64,000 nucleotides of DNA from Sacculina carcini (Eukaryota > Arthropoda > Thecostraca > Sacculinidae), in contig OU696575.1 of the NCBI GenBank assembly GCA_916048095.2, positions 4,931,501 through 4,995,500 on the forward strand, read 5' to 3'. The notes below the pieces were generated by a model. The model searched no databases. It was given only the letters and a program-made list of their open reading frames with translations, and was not told the DNA's origin. Positions 34,564 through 46,326 of this stretch are shown here, piece by piece. Position 1 is the first letter of the stretch. Each line of letters opens with the position of its first letter. Position numbers and translations under genes: made by a program.

Positions 34564-35246
34564 CGCCACGTGATATCTACAATCCTCGTCAGCACCTTGC
34601 GAACACTAGGGATAATTCCAAGCCAGCAAATACAAGACGCTTAAGCCCACACATACTGAAACGAATCTCACTACAATGATATAACCGTACTGCAAGTGAA
34701 TTAAGTGAAACCTATAATACAAGCATTACAAAAACTTCATCCAAATGTTATCCAGCTAGACGAAAATCGATACCCAAACACTAAACTGTGCAAACATCAG
34801 TTGACGTTAATATCAATATAGTGCTACCTTATTTAACATTAGCATTTAATTAATACAAAACTACTTACATACGAAGAGATGTACATATTTTACTGAATAT
34901 ATCCACTTAACCGAAAACTCTGACCGCAGCAAAATGTCCAGGATGATGATATGCAGAATCATCCGAGTGATGAACACAAAATGGATGCGCAAATCACACT
35001 TGACACGAAATCTGACAAATTCTCACTTCACTCTAAACCACACTGAAGTGAAACTCACTAAATACGTCAATTATCGCCAAGAATAGCACGCGATAAAACA
35101 CTAAACACGCGAGAACACTAACCACGTGCGCTCGCTAACGTGCAACTGCCATGCTGACAGTTGAAACAATACACGAACCACTGTGACGTAGCGATGACGT
35201 CATACTTTCGTGGAAGGGCCTGTAGTTTAGGTGGCATTGGTTCACC

Positions 35247-35468
35247 TTGTGAGGTCACTGGTCACACTGTGACGTCAGTGACCTATAAGTCAAGTGTATT
35301 CTGTGTGTACGCGTGTGAGGCCAGTCAGTCAGTCGGTGTGTGTGATTTGGCAAGGAGCGGCTGGTCGTGCGGCGTTGTGTGGCATTTTAGTGACAGTATT
35401 TAATTAGCGTATCTGTTTGAATATATCCGTAGTGTTTTTATCAGCCGTGTGGTTGGAAACAGCCAACA
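35247..35468 (+). repeat. 5' LTR of relic E, downstream segment
   Basis: The second part of the 5' LTR after the transposon insertion, matching 37853-38098. It ends in AACAGCCAACA, followed after two bases by the primer-binding site. Confidence 0.85.
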
Positions 35469-37605
35469 ATTGGTGACCCCGACGTGATGCGCAATTTCGC
35501 CAGCGGTCTTCAGCACCATGACCGGTGCGAACAAATCACACGCCACGTCAGTTGTTCAAGCCGTCATGGGTCATCCGCCAAAGTTTGTGGAAGACGACCC
35601 TAGCGTGTGGATCATACAGCTTGATCTCTATTTTGCGAGAGCCAACATTCAACAGGAGACTCTACGGTTTCAAACGGCAGCATCACTTCTTCCACCGCAT
35701 CATGTACGCGAATTCATGGACTTTATTCGCCGACCGCCTGAAGACGCCTCAACACAACTGTGTAATGCATTGCAAGCTCGGCTTGGAGCGACTAACGAGC
35801 AAAAACTACGCTCGCTGCTTGAGTCGCATGAATTGGGCGATCGGTGACCGAGCCAATTCCTTTGCCATTTGCAAGATCTCACAGCGCCATATATCCCAGA
35901 CTCGCACTCTCCACTCGTGCGGTAGATATTTTTGAAGGCTATGTCCGATCGTGCTGCACCATTTCTACAGTTTCTTCCGCCGGACACGTCCTTGGAGACT
36001 CTGGCTGGTACCGCAGACCGAGTTTTATCTGCACTGCCTCAAGCCAATTCAACTGTTAACGCCATTAGTGGATGCAACTCCAGCACTGGTTGCGAGCAAG
36101 CACAATCCGTGGCAACTGAGCTTGCTGACATCAGAAAGCAACTCCGCGATGTACAACGTCAACTCGGGGAAATTTCTCAGTAGGGAGAGCGTAACCGCCA
36201 AGGTCGTCGTTCAATTTCACGATCGAGAGCATCTTCACCAGCGCCTACAGACAAGGATGACGATGCTGCTCCAGAATGCTGGTATCATCGAAAATTTGGC
36301 AACAAAGCTCGCGCATGCCAAGCACCATGCAAGCATTTAAACATAACAGAGGGCGGAGTGTTCGCAACATTCCGCTCTCTCAGACATCGCAGGCGAACGA
36401 GCTACACAGCCTTTCTTCATTTGGGATCCACTGTCAAAAGTATCGTTCCTTATCGACACCGGCGCACAGTATGGCATATTATATTCGCGTCATTGTCGAA
36501 AATCATCTCATTTGCAATCCACACCGTCGTTGAAACTTCAAGCCGTGAATAAAAGCGTCATTAACACGCATGGAAGTAAAACCCTCACGGTATCGCTTGG
36601 ATTACGCCGCGAATTCACTTGGTCGTTCATTATCACTGACTTGGACATTTCAATCATCGGATGCGATTTTCTCTCAGCGACATGACATCAGCGTAAATCC
36701 ACGTTGTCGCCAAATCATCGACAACACGACGCATATCACAACGCGAGTCTCTGGTTCTCATGCTCCTTCACTGACATCTGCATGTCTTGATGATCACCAC
36801 CACGGGTATCAGAAGATATTGCATCAATATCCTGAGCTATTGTCGCCATCAATCACCAGTGATGATCTCAAGCAGGGTGTTTACCATCGTATCCACACTA
36901 AAGACACGCCAGTCTTTTGTCGTCCGAGAAAGCTAGACGCTGCGAGAATGAAAATCGCCAAAGACGAGTTTGAGAAGATGCTCAAGCAGGGTATCATTCG
37001 GCCGAGCCAAAGTGAGTACGCATCTGCTCTCCACATGGTGCCCAAATCTGATGCTGGTAGTTGGCGCCCTTGTGGCGATTACAGAGCACTCAACTGGATT
37101 ACTATCCCTGATAGATATCCGACACCGCACTTACAAGTCTTTTCCGGTGCTCTGTATGGTACCTCTCTGTACTCCAAGATTGACCTGGTAAAAGCATTTT
37201 ATCAGATCCCGGTTCACCCAGATGATGTGTCCAATACGGCAATAACTACACCATTTGGATTATTTGACATGCTCCGAATGCCGTTGGTTTGCGAAACAGC
37301 GCACAAACGATGCAAAGACTAATGGACGCCATCTTCCGTGGAATCAGCTTTGTCTTCGTTTATATTGACGACATTTTGATCGCTAGTGACAACGAAGAAC
37401 AGCACCATCAGCATCTCCATACTGTTTTTTCACGCTTGAAGGACAATGGCATCAAAATCAATTCGAACAAGTGTATTTTCGTAAAGTCTGAACTCACATT
37501 TCTGGGACACACAGTCAGCAAGCATGGCATCACACCGCAACGCGACGCAGTTGAAGCTGTTAAGAGATATCCTAACTAAGGGTACTAACTATTCTTAACT
37601 AAGGG

Positions 37606-38098
37606 TGTTCGCACCCCATATGGGTGGATACTGTGGCGTATGTGTGGTACTTTGACCGCCTCTGCTCATTTTGACCTCTTGTTGTGTGAGTGTCTGTGTG
37701 CGTGTTCGACTGTTTGTAGGCTCACATTTGTACACGGTGTATGCACGTGCGTGTGTTGGTTGTGGCATTGGCGTTTATACTGTGTATGCTTGTTTGGGTG
37801 CATCCTAGCGTTGTCCTAATGGGTAAGTTGCTGTCAAGTTTGTTCGTTCACCTTGTGAGGTCACTGGTCACACTGTGAGGTCAGTGACCTATATGTCAAG
37901 TGCATTCTGTGTGTACGCGTGTGAGGCCAGTCAGTCAGTCGGTGTGTGTGATTTGGCAAAGAGCGGCTGGTCGTGCGGCGTTGTGTGGCATTTTAGTGAC
38001 AGTATTTAATTAGCGTATCTGTTTGAATACGAGATATCCGTAGATATCTCGTATATCCGTAGTGTTTTTATCAGCCGTGTGGTTGGAAACAGCCAACA
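37606..38098 (+). repeat. 3' LTR of relic E
   Basis: 493 bases, TGTTCGCACC to GCCAACA, uninterrupted. It is a few percent diverged from the 5' LTR, so E is not a recent insertion. Confidence 0.85.
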
Positions 38099-38820
38099 AT
38101 ACTATTTCATAAGGGGTGCGAGGATTTCTGTTAAAAATAATTAATTAGGATTCAACTGTGCCTAATTATGTTTCCCGGTAAAACGTTTTGCTTAATCCTC
38201 TTAAGAGAAATTTATGCTCTACGAATGAGTATTCAATATATAGGTTTTGTTAGTACCTCATTTGTGTTCATATTTTTTCCATTTAGCTATCAAAAATTCC
38301 TGGGGCGCATGGATTTCTGATTTGAAAAGGCTGAGAACACTTGAAGGATGCGCAAAATATGTGATGGAACGAAATACGTTCCATCTTGTATTTGAATACA
38401 ATAAATTACCAGTTAAATATTTTACAATATTATCGGTTTTAAGCAGGAGTATTGTATTGATTTTATTTTGTTGCAAAATGGCAAGTTTCATAATACTTGA
38501 CATGATCCAGATGGGCTTGCTGTTCTAAATTTCACCAATACGTCATTCCCCATTTTGAGCTTCTGCCTGCAGGTCAACTTGCGGGTGTAATAATTTAAGC
38601 TGGCACCTTAACATCTTAACCTAATGAAGAAACGTTTGTTCGTGTTCTATAAAATTCCACTTTCCAGCTGTTTATTCGGGCGTCGGAATTTTGTTTGGCC
38701 TGCATCAACTTCATTGATCCGACCACAAGTTCATACCAGCCATTGATAGTTGGATTCCAAGGGCAGTCTCCATCGACCCGAGCTGCGCTGTATTGAACAC
38801 ATCTCGGCCAGCTGGACGAC
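38099..38820. other. AT-rich DNA, nothing recognised
   Basis: No convincing coding region, RNA gene or repeat end. Two overlapping opposite-strand ORFs near 38247-38528 show no family features. Confidence 0.5.
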
Positions 38821-38859
38821 AGGCGGCAGTGCGCATGCGCGCGGCTCAGTTGGCCGCCT
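38821..38859. promoter_or_regulatory. Candidate NRF-1-type palindrome in GC-rich patch
   Basis: GCGCATGCGC at 38831-38840 matches the core of the animal NRF-1 consensus and lies between AGGCGGC (38821-38827) and GCCGCCT (38853-38859), which are reverse complements. The surrounding 38750-38880 is unusually GC-rich for this region. In animals such sites mark housekeeping promoters; no linked coding exon can be shown here. Chance or a dead repeat is possible. Confidence 0.3.
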
Positions 38860-38882
38860 GCCCATCAAGCGAACTATACACC

Positions 38883-38991
<109 letters not shown>

Positions 38992-38999
38992 GCACGCGG

Positions 39000-40379
39000 G
39001 CGCTGACAGGCCGCTTCTTGAGTTAGTGTGTTGCTACCTGCTGCACGTGGTCGACTGGGTCTGTTCAGCTGAGCTCCTAGTGAGGGCTAGCTGAGTGCTA
39101 CTGAGTCAACTGCTGAGATTGCTGTTTGTTTTGTTGTCAACACACGTTGTGTTTGAGGCTAGGTGTTATTTGACGCGTTTGGGAAATTTTCCGTGGATTA
39201 TTTGCAGTACAGCCTGGAATCTGGTGGATTTTGACGATACGAATTCCTGCAATTCAGCCAGTGAGTCAAGCGTCTTTTGTAGTGAATAATAGCTAATCAG
39301 CTATCAGCAAATCTGGTGCTTGAGCTGTTAAACTAAATTTCCTAATTATATCAAATATAGTATACCACATTTAGCATGTATTTTTATATAGCGACAGTTC
39401 TAGATAATTATAATTTTAGGAGCATCTGTGTGGAAATGATATATCTCAAATTCAAATTGATGTGTTTTAGATTAACACAGACATTGACTTTAATTAATAA
39501 CTATGACATGATAATTTATGACAGGTCGTATTTCTGGTATTTTATGGTTTTGCTCAATAAATAATTTTCTCCCAATGGGAATACTTTCGACTATTTTTAT
39601 GGGGCAGAAAAGCACGCAAATAGCACTATCATAAACCGGTGTCACGGTATGCAAATTAGGTCGGTGAAATGTGCCAGATTGTCGCAATTACGGTCAGAAC
39701 GCGTGCAATAAAGTCTAATAAAACACGCTTCGCCTGTGAATATTTTCTGGTTGATGTACAGTGAATCATTTTACAATGGCACCCTGATGCACCATATATC
39801 ATCGCTTGTGGCCAGACATGCACTCACCGAATTGTCTCACATAATCGCTCTCAATGCGAACCTAACGTGGTGCTAAACAACTCAAATAACGTTTTGAATT
39901 ATATATGTAGGAGCTTTATATATATGTAGGAACTTTAAGCACCTAATTTTGATTTAGGTTTTTTTCTTTTTGATGTTTATATATTTGATTGTTGATCAAC
40001 GTTAATCCGAGGGTCAACATGCCAAATTCATTGGCTCCACAGGGGAACACAATTTTGCGAATTTACTGCTGTATGAAATTTGTGTATACATTCTTACGTA
40101 TTTTGGTCTGTTGAATCCAAATCTGAACTCGGCTTAGCTCTGCATGCTCCAGTTTTTATGCAATTTTAAGTTTTTGATTCAGTGGAAAATCCCAGTTTTT
40201 TTCAAAAGTTTTCTCCCAGTTAGTTCAGAAGATATTGTTGTGTGATGGTGTAAGGTGAGAGAGAGAGAGAGAGAGTGAGAGACTATGTGTGTGTGAGTAT
40301 GTGCACATGTTAGTGTGCTCATGTTTGTGTGAGACTTTGCCTGTACGATTGTGTGCTTGCAAATTGTACATGTCCTGCG
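39000..40379. other. Mostly AT-rich DNA; possible non-coding exon near its start
   Basis: 39000-39290 is less AT-rich, contains CACGTG at 39045 and ends near a donor-like CCAGTGAGTC (39257-39266). It might be an untranslated first exon of a host gene if the upstream GC-rich patch is a promoter; this is inference only. 39290-40250 shows nothing recognisable. A short (GA)n lies at 40257-40275, followed by GT-rich DNA. Confidence 0.3.
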
Positions 40380-41961
40380 TAGAGATGCGACCTAAAAAAC
40401 GACGTTTTTTTAAAAAAAAACGTTTTTTTGCCAAAAAAAACCGCGAGCAAAAAAAACACATTCTTTTTGGTTTTTTTGAAGAGTCATGCCAACAATTCAA
40501 ATTATGGAAATGATATATTTGGGATGTTAAATGAATTATTTTGTATCAACACATGTGTTTTACATGCTATTAGTGACCCTGTCAAATTGAATTATCATTA
40601 AATATGCACAATATAATTGTTATAATGTGTCTGAAAGCCCTAATATCATTGCTTGCACAGTACTGTGCGGCACTTCTATGTACAGCACATTTTTGCATTC
40701 AATTATTGAGTTAAGCATTGTGTAAGAAAGCAGGGTTTGAGAACCGTTTTTTATGCTAAAATCTGAAACTGTTGTAAGAAAAACAACAGGTGGCATAATT
40801 TTTTATTATTTTTTACATATTACTTTTTTCCTACCACCTACCAGAAATGAACTACGTTGATTATAATAAGTATCATCATTTCATTCAGCAGATCAATGAT
40901 TTGCAAAAATAAAAGTACAAACACTGCAAATATTTACACAAATACTACAAATATACACACAAACTTAGTGTCCCTAATGAGACTACGAATAAAAGCGGGT
41001 CGCATTAATCAGAGTGGCAATCCTGACCAGAAAAACGTGCAATATTTTCGTGTAGGAAAAAAAAGACTGAGGAAATATATTTAATGTACAAAAAGGTATT
41101 TGAACATAAATTACTACATCAAATAAACCATCATCCATAAAACCAGTTCTAAAAACAGGTTACTAATAATAAACCAATTAATTCAACTTTCCTTGATATG
41201 CCGCCAATTTTTTTCGAAATCTCTACATCTACGAAAACCGTTTAAAAAATATTTTGAAAAAACCATGGTTTAAAAAAACAGTTTAAATCAAGTGGTTTAA
41301 CCAGCCGCTTATACGTACCAGCAGGCTACTTGCTATACAAAAGGTATTTGAACGTACATCAATCAAATCTATCTTACATAGATACTGTTTTAGAAAACAT
41401 TGTTTCATTGAAAAAACGTTAAATATACGTTTGTCAAAAAGACACTTGACCAACCAATTAACTTTTCTTGTTCTGCTGTCAACATTTTCTGAATCTGTAC
41501 ATTGATAAAACGAATTTAAAACCAATTTGAAAAACATCATTGCATTTTTTCATTAAAAACATGGCTTCTTTTGAAAAAAAACACATGATTACTAAATGAA
41601 TTTGTTTTGTTCTGCTGACAAACTATTTAAAATATTCACATAATTATAACCATCTTTAAAAACTTGGGTTTTCTCAATGAAAAAACCTAAACCACCGGAT
41701 TCGGATGCACTTTCAAACAGTCTCCTGAGGTATTTATTGATCAATATTTTTGGTTTTTATACTATTATCAAATTATTATTGAAATAAGACACGTAAAGAT
41801 GTACAAAACGTCAATTAAACTCGTTTCTATGTACTAAAATCCAACATCCGATGACAATTGGGGCTAATTCTAAAGAAAAACAAAAAATAACAAGAAAAAC
41901 CTAAAAAACATGTTTTTTTTGCGAAAAAACGCAACCAAAAAAACGTTTCTTTGCATCACTA
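40380..41961. mobile_element. hAT-type non-autonomous element, 1.58 kb
   Basis: Bounded by TAGAGATGCGACC at the left and, read inward from the right, TAGTGATGCAAAG. GTCCTGCG is repeated at 40372-40379 and 41962-41969, an 8-bp target duplication. The end sequence and duplication length fit the hAT superfamily. No transposase ORF is present. The interior is AT-rich with many GTTTTTT/AAAAAAC runs. An inverted, diverged relative lies at 46847. Confidence 0.85.
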
Positions 41962-42538
41962 GTCCTGCGACAGTGTGTGTGTGTTCGAGTTTGCGAGTGT
42001 GTGTGTGTGAGAGTGTGTATGCCCTCTGTGATTTATAACTGTGATTGACCTACTAAAATACCACGAGCAAAACTGGACAATTTGTGTGGACCTCAAAATT
42101 GTCAATCTCCTAACTAGAAGTCCTGTCAACTAAAAGGATTTACGAAGTACCCCTGCTATCAGTGCATGTGGGACAGTAGAGCTCGAGACAATCACTGGGT
42201 CCAGAATAAATGACCCATGCGTGAGACTCTGAAAGCAGATATTCCAAATATTGTCCACGATACAATTGTCAGCCGAGAAAATATCATACTTCTTTCCATT
42301 TATATCAAGCTGGCTTGATGAAACAATTTGTGAAGGCCTTGAATCCTGAAGGGGAATGTTTCCAACACAAATTATTTGTGCTCTCTAGTTTGTACTTCGA
42401 GAAGATCAAGAAAGGGGTGATTGATGAACTACAGATTCGTGCACTTGTGCGTGATCAAGAATTTGTCAGAAAGACGAATGACAAGAAAAAACTGCATGGT
42501 TTGCATTTGTGACTGTGTTAAAGGTTGAAATTTATAAG

Positions 42539-42826
42539 CCTAAATGACAGCTGATATACGGAAAGAAGCCAAAGCTTATGAACACACAGGTATGCCCCGT
42601 GCAGCTAACTGTCACCGCAGAACCAGCCCTTTCCACGCTATGGCGCCATAAGGATGGAAGACGTATTAGAGTGGGCCACCTTTGCAGAGCGCATGGCACA
42701 ACACATGACTGATATCTGGTATCCATTTACTGCTGGGTGCACAGGAGCTGTTGGATTATAGAATTTGCTCAATGAAGTTCTTTTCCACCGGGATTCGCGC
42801 CACGGACCTCCCGCTTATTGATGGCA
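42539..42826 (-). repeat. tRNA-derived SINE, minus copy, head-truncated
   Basis: About 288 bases, the inverted counterpart of 42915-43202 at roughly 80-85 percent by eye. On the minus strand it begins with the B-box region (CGCGAATCCCGGTGG), continues through CACCCAGCAG, CAGATATC-type and GGCGCCATAGCGTGG segments, and ends CAGCTGTCATTTAGG. It lacks the A-box head present in its partner. Confidence 0.7.
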
Positions 42827-42884
42827 AAGTTTTTGGGTAAAAAAAATCTCAACTATGAAACCTTGAAACTTGAAACCTTGAATG

Positions 42885-43202
42885 TGGACTCCGTGGTGCA
42901 GATGTGAGCACACCCGCATCACAATCGGGAGGTACGTGGTTCGAAACCCGGTGGAGTAGAATTTCATTGGGCGAATTCTACAATCCCACAACCCTTGTCC
43001 ACCCAGCAGAAAATGATGGTACCAGATATCAGTCATGAGTTGTGCTATGCATTCTGTCGAGGTGGCCCTCTCTAATTCATCTTACGTTCTTGTGGCGCCA
43101 TAGCGTGGAGAGGGTCGGTTCTGCGGTGGCAGAGAGCTGCACGGGGCACGCCTGTGTGTTCATAAGCTTCGGCTTCTTCCCGTGTAGCAGCTGCCACTTA
43201 GG
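42885..43202 (+). repeat. tRNA-derived SINE, plus copy
   Basis: The head resembles a tRNA: GTGGTGCAGATGTGAGC (A-box region), then GTGGTTCGAAACCCGG, which fits the RNA polymerase III B-box GGTTCGANNCC exactly. The body contains GGCGCCATAGCGTGG and GTGTGTTCATAAGCTTCGGC, and the unit ends CAGCTGCCACTTAGG. It forms a head-to-head inverted pair with 42539-42826, with 88 bases between the paired arms. Transcription would be by polymerase III from the internal boxes; mobility would need a LINE in trans. Confidence 0.75.
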
Positions 43203-43533
43203 TTTTAACATTTTATCTTTAACTACGCAACTTACAGCGAATATGTGAATAACTACAGCGAATATGTTGTCAGCTTTTCGTGACCTAGGATAAAACATGA
43301 ATTTCAAACTCCATTACTTGAACAGTCATCTTGATAGACTCCCTCATAATATAGGAGCTCTAAGCGACGAGCAAGGGGAGCGCATCCATCAGGACCTCAA
43401 GACCAAGGAAGAGCGTTACCAAGGGAGATGCGACAAACATATGATGGCAGATTACTTCTGCAGCATCAAACGCGAATTTCCTGAGAATATCAACATACGC
43501 AGAAGTTACAAGCACAATTTCATGCCCAGTTAA

Positions 43534-43957
43534 AAAGCAATCGGGTCTTGCCTCCTCATAAAAGCAAGTGTCATAATTTTATCAGCATAATATAGAGCAT
43601 AAGCACTGTTCATTTGAGGAATTCCTTCAAATTGTGATATTAAATACATTTATATTATCTAGCACTTACTTTGTTTTTGCCCAGCTATATTAAATAGTTT
43701 TATAATCTATTGTAAAGCATATATTTCATAATACACTACAACGTCAACGCTATGATGACAAAGTGGTGTGATTTTTAAAATACGTTTATTTCAACAAAAC
43801 TTTGAGAAAAAAGAAAGAAAACTTTGAGCATTGAGAAAAAAACTAACTTCAGATATGAAACCAGCATGAAAAATTGTACTATATTCACTGCTTGATATAT
43901 ATGCCGCAAAAATGTGTTTCCCTGTGAACAGATCAAATATATTTTATATGTTCTGAT
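43534..43957. other. AT-rich DNA, nothing recognised
   Basis: Follows the pseudogene stop. No ORF or repeat end stands out. Confidence 0.5.
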
Positions 43958-44569
43958 CCAATTCGGCCCTTCGGGCCGAATTCATGGTATTTATTTTGCA
44001 CGGCACTGATTGCAAATTGTCTAAATGTCTGTTTGTACCCTATCTCCTAAACCGTGGACCGATTTTGATGAAACTCGGTCCATAGAGGTAAAATGGATGC
44101 GAGAAGGTCATAGGTTAGGTTTTGTTGACTTCCGAGGTCATTTTTCAAGGTCATTGAGGTCATTTGTGTCTGTTTACCCTATCTCCTCCTAAACCACTGG
44201 ACCGATTTTGATGAAACTTGGTCCCTAGGGGTAAAATGGATGCAAGAAGGTCATAGGATAGGTTTTGTTGACCTCCTAGGTCATTTTCAAGGTCATTGAG
44301 GTCATTAGTGTCTGCTTGAGGACTTTTTTGTTTGTTTGTCGATGGATTTTCCGTCGTTCCCGTTTTCCGCCAAACACTGCCGCCGTCGATTTCTGTTTTG
44401 TCGGCGGCAGCTCGCATCTCGCATTCACAACAATCTTCGAAAGAAATCTTCGTAGAAGGAAGAAACAAAAGAAATTAAATAGAGACAGTCATCTCCCCCG
44501 CCGGCCTCATCCCGCGGATGTAATCTGTCCATAATGTGTAGTTGGTTTAGGATATCAAGGCCGAATTGG
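43958..44569. mobile_element. Inverted-end element with internal 141-bp tandem repeat
   Basis: The ends CCAATTCGGCCCTT (left) and, read inward from the right, CCAATTCGGCCTTG are inverted. The left end is itself a perfect hairpin, ATTCGGCCC-TTC-GGGCCGAAT. Inside are two head-to-tail copies of about 141 bases (44026-44166 and 44167-44308), each with CCTATCTCCT, GGACCGATTTTGATGAAAC and TTCAAGGTCATTGAGGTCAT, and the start of a third. No transposase and no confirmed target duplication. A non-autonomous DNA element is the best guess. Confidence 0.6.
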
Positions 44570-45932
44570 GGGTATGCAGCTTAGGATGTGGTTTGTGGCC
44601 AGACAAAGCTGCACGTCTACTTAATTATTATTTCTACATGAGTTTTGAATGCATCTCTCAATTGTATATAATTAATTTGTATACATTATTTGCTAGAAAT
44701 ATGTTGTTAGAAAATTAACCAGTGTAGTTCGTTATTCTACTTTTCGGCCATTATCGCCGGATGCTTTTATTATTTTGCATCTTTCTTGTTAATTTGTTCT
44801 GTTCAATACCAAAAACCACTTTTTTGTTATGATGTAAGGTAAGGTAGAATGTATTGATAAAACGCAAGTATTCACACACAGTTTCAGATGCACTGCAGAT
44901 GAACAATATTGAAAACAAAGAAAGAATATAATAAGACGTCAAGGAAACATAAACATTTAGCATAATGATACATCAACAACAACAACAACAAAAATAACAA
45001 ATACAGCCATTTTGATCACATATACAGATATTTCGATCAACTATAACAATTATTGAGGGGAAATGTTTTCAAGTGTTTGCGGAAAGATGATGCCTTGTTC
45101 GCGAGCCTTGTTCTCCAAGAAAGTTTGAAAGTGATTTATATACCCTGGGGGATATGTGCTCATAAGTTCGGGTGGCTACAAATATATCGTCCGCTGTCCT
45201 TGTCTCATCCACCTTAACATTAATACCACGTAGTTCAAGTTAAGATCAATCATTCTGCTTCAAACGTTATGCAACATTTTGGATTCATAATATTTGTATG
45301 AATTGTATTTGCTGTATTTAGCCCTTTTCGTCAAACTAGCAACATAGCACAACATAAATCTATTTAAATCCTCAAATGAAACAAACAATAAAGTAGCGTA
45401 AACAACATGTTTTCCATCAGTGCACAATTACCGCACTCAAAACGCAAATATCTCGTAACGTTTTCAGCTTATTGTCCGATTCCATCACAACGCCACAACA
45501 CTATCAAAAGTGTAGAGTTCACTTGTTCTGTCAAGTGAACGCTGACGATGAATTCAGAGGTCACATTTGTTTGCATGTCTCTGCTGATGTTTTCACGTTT
45601 TCAACATAGAAGTTACAAAATACAGTGTGTAGACATCTGTATGTGTGTGTATGTGTGTGTATGTGTGTATGTGTATATGTGTACGTGTGTGTGTGTGCTT
45701 GTGTGTGTGCAAGTGACAATGTGTCGTATTCGTTTATTTCAGCTTGCACAGAGGCGATCAAGCACTGGCACTGTTTATTGTGAAACATAGTTGAATGCTA
45801 AATGATAACATAGCTGAGGCTAAAAGGGACAAACAGAGACGTCTTGATTTAATTGCGACTGATTTTTTACGACTCTGATAACTAACTGCACTTTCACCGA
45901 ACAATGATACTGTTACGAGCAGTTGGACATTA
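44570..45932. other. AT-rich DNA with simple repeats
   Basis: (CAA)n at about 44969-44990, probably the tail of a minus-oriented retroelement remnant, and a GT-rich tract at 45639-45718. No gene is supported. Confidence 0.45.
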
Positions 45933-46324
45933 CCGTATTTGCCGGTGTATAAGTGGACTCGTTGTATAAGTCGATCCACTAAAATTCGACGGAAATTTAC
46001 AATATTATGATATATCCTTTGGATAACTCGAGCTCAATTGTTTCATTATATTAAACGTCAAAATTCAATCAGAAATATGCGAAATTTTTATAACGAAATG
46101 TGTTCAAATTCGCGAGTTTGTAGCGAGCGATCTATACGCCATTTTAAATATTATTTACTCTATAACCCTGTGATATTACGCGCCGAGAGAGACCAACAAT
46201 ATTTACCATCATATTTGAAGTGATGAATACGAAGTTAAATTTTATGACTCGGTGAATAATTCGAGGTCGAATTTTTCGGTCGATTTTTGATCAAAAAGGG
46301 TCGTCTTATACACCGGCAATACTG
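45933..46324. mobile_element. MITE-like element flanked by TA
   Basis: 392 bases with inverted ends: left CCGTATTTGCCGGTGTATAA, right read inward CAGTATTGCCGGTGTATAAG. TA lies directly outside both ends (45931-45932 and 46325-46326), as for Tc1/mariner/pogo insertions. Second inner motifs (ATAAGTCGATCC and AAAATCGACCG) also mirror each other loosely. No coding capacity. The pogo-group Tigger at 55.3 kb shows that such transposases have been in this genome, but a direct link is inference. Confidence 0.7.
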
Positions 46325-46326
46325 TA

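Larger units (their letters stand above)
32389..35239. mobile_element. TIR DNA transposon, superfamily unknown, about 52-bp inverted ends
   Basis: 2851 bases inserted in the 5' LTR of relic E. The ends are inverted repeats of about 52 bases: left CAACGCCACCTAG, then TACAGGCCC, then CACGAAAGTATGACGTCATC; right, read inward, CAATGCCACCT, then the same blocks. GTTCACC occurs at 32382-32388 and 35240-35246 but once in the uninterrupted 3' LTR, so it is a 7-bp target duplication. No transposase was found, so it is non-autonomous. The interior holds a diverged tandem duplication of about 360 bases (around 32560 and 32918), a LINE/SINE 3' tail (33600) and a small inverted-repeat unit (34313-34563). 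Confidence 0.85.
32128..38098 (+). mobile_element. Ty3/gypsy relic E, fossil, hosting a DNA transposon
   Basis: Plus-strand LTR element. The 5' LTR begins at about 32142 (TGTTCGCACC) and ends at 35468 (GCCAACA), interrupted by a 2.85-kb transposon; the 3' LTR is 37606-38098. Fourteen further bases upstream of both LTRs are also shared, so the LTR starts are uncertain. A primer-binding site TGGTGACCCCGACGTGAT lies at 35471. Parts seen: Gag (from 35518, with WIIQLDLYFARANI), protease with IDTGAQ, and reverse transcriptase with FVYIDDILIA and LGHTVSKHGI. No integrase was seen. It is broken in several places and is a different lineage from A to C. Confidence 0.85.
42190..43533 (+). pseudogene. 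Transposon-associated ORF of unknown function, C-terminal part, split by SINEs
   Basis: Two pieces match a protein type that recurs in invertebrate repeats, here recalled rather than searched. Before the SINE pair: KLA or GLMKQFVKALNPEGECFQ, DELQIRALVRDQEF, then, after a frame change at the AAAAAA run near 42487, KTAWFAFVTVLK. After it (43297-43533): NFKLHYLNSHLDRLPHNIGA, LSDEQGERIHQDLKTKEERY, QGRCDKHMMADYF. The second piece ends at a TAA. The frame changes, stops and intervening SINEs make it dead. The molecular role of the family is unknown to me; its multicopy, scattered nature suggests a mobile-element protein. Confidence 0.55.

Noticed and set aside
38247-38528. 93-codon plus-strand ORF as a host gene
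   Set aside because: Overlaps an equally long minus-strand ORF, is AT-rich and shows no conserved pattern.
42885-42960. A functional tRNA gene
   Set aside because: The B-box is perfect but the cloverleaf does not close and the unit continues as a 300-base repeat with an inverted partner; it is a SINE head.
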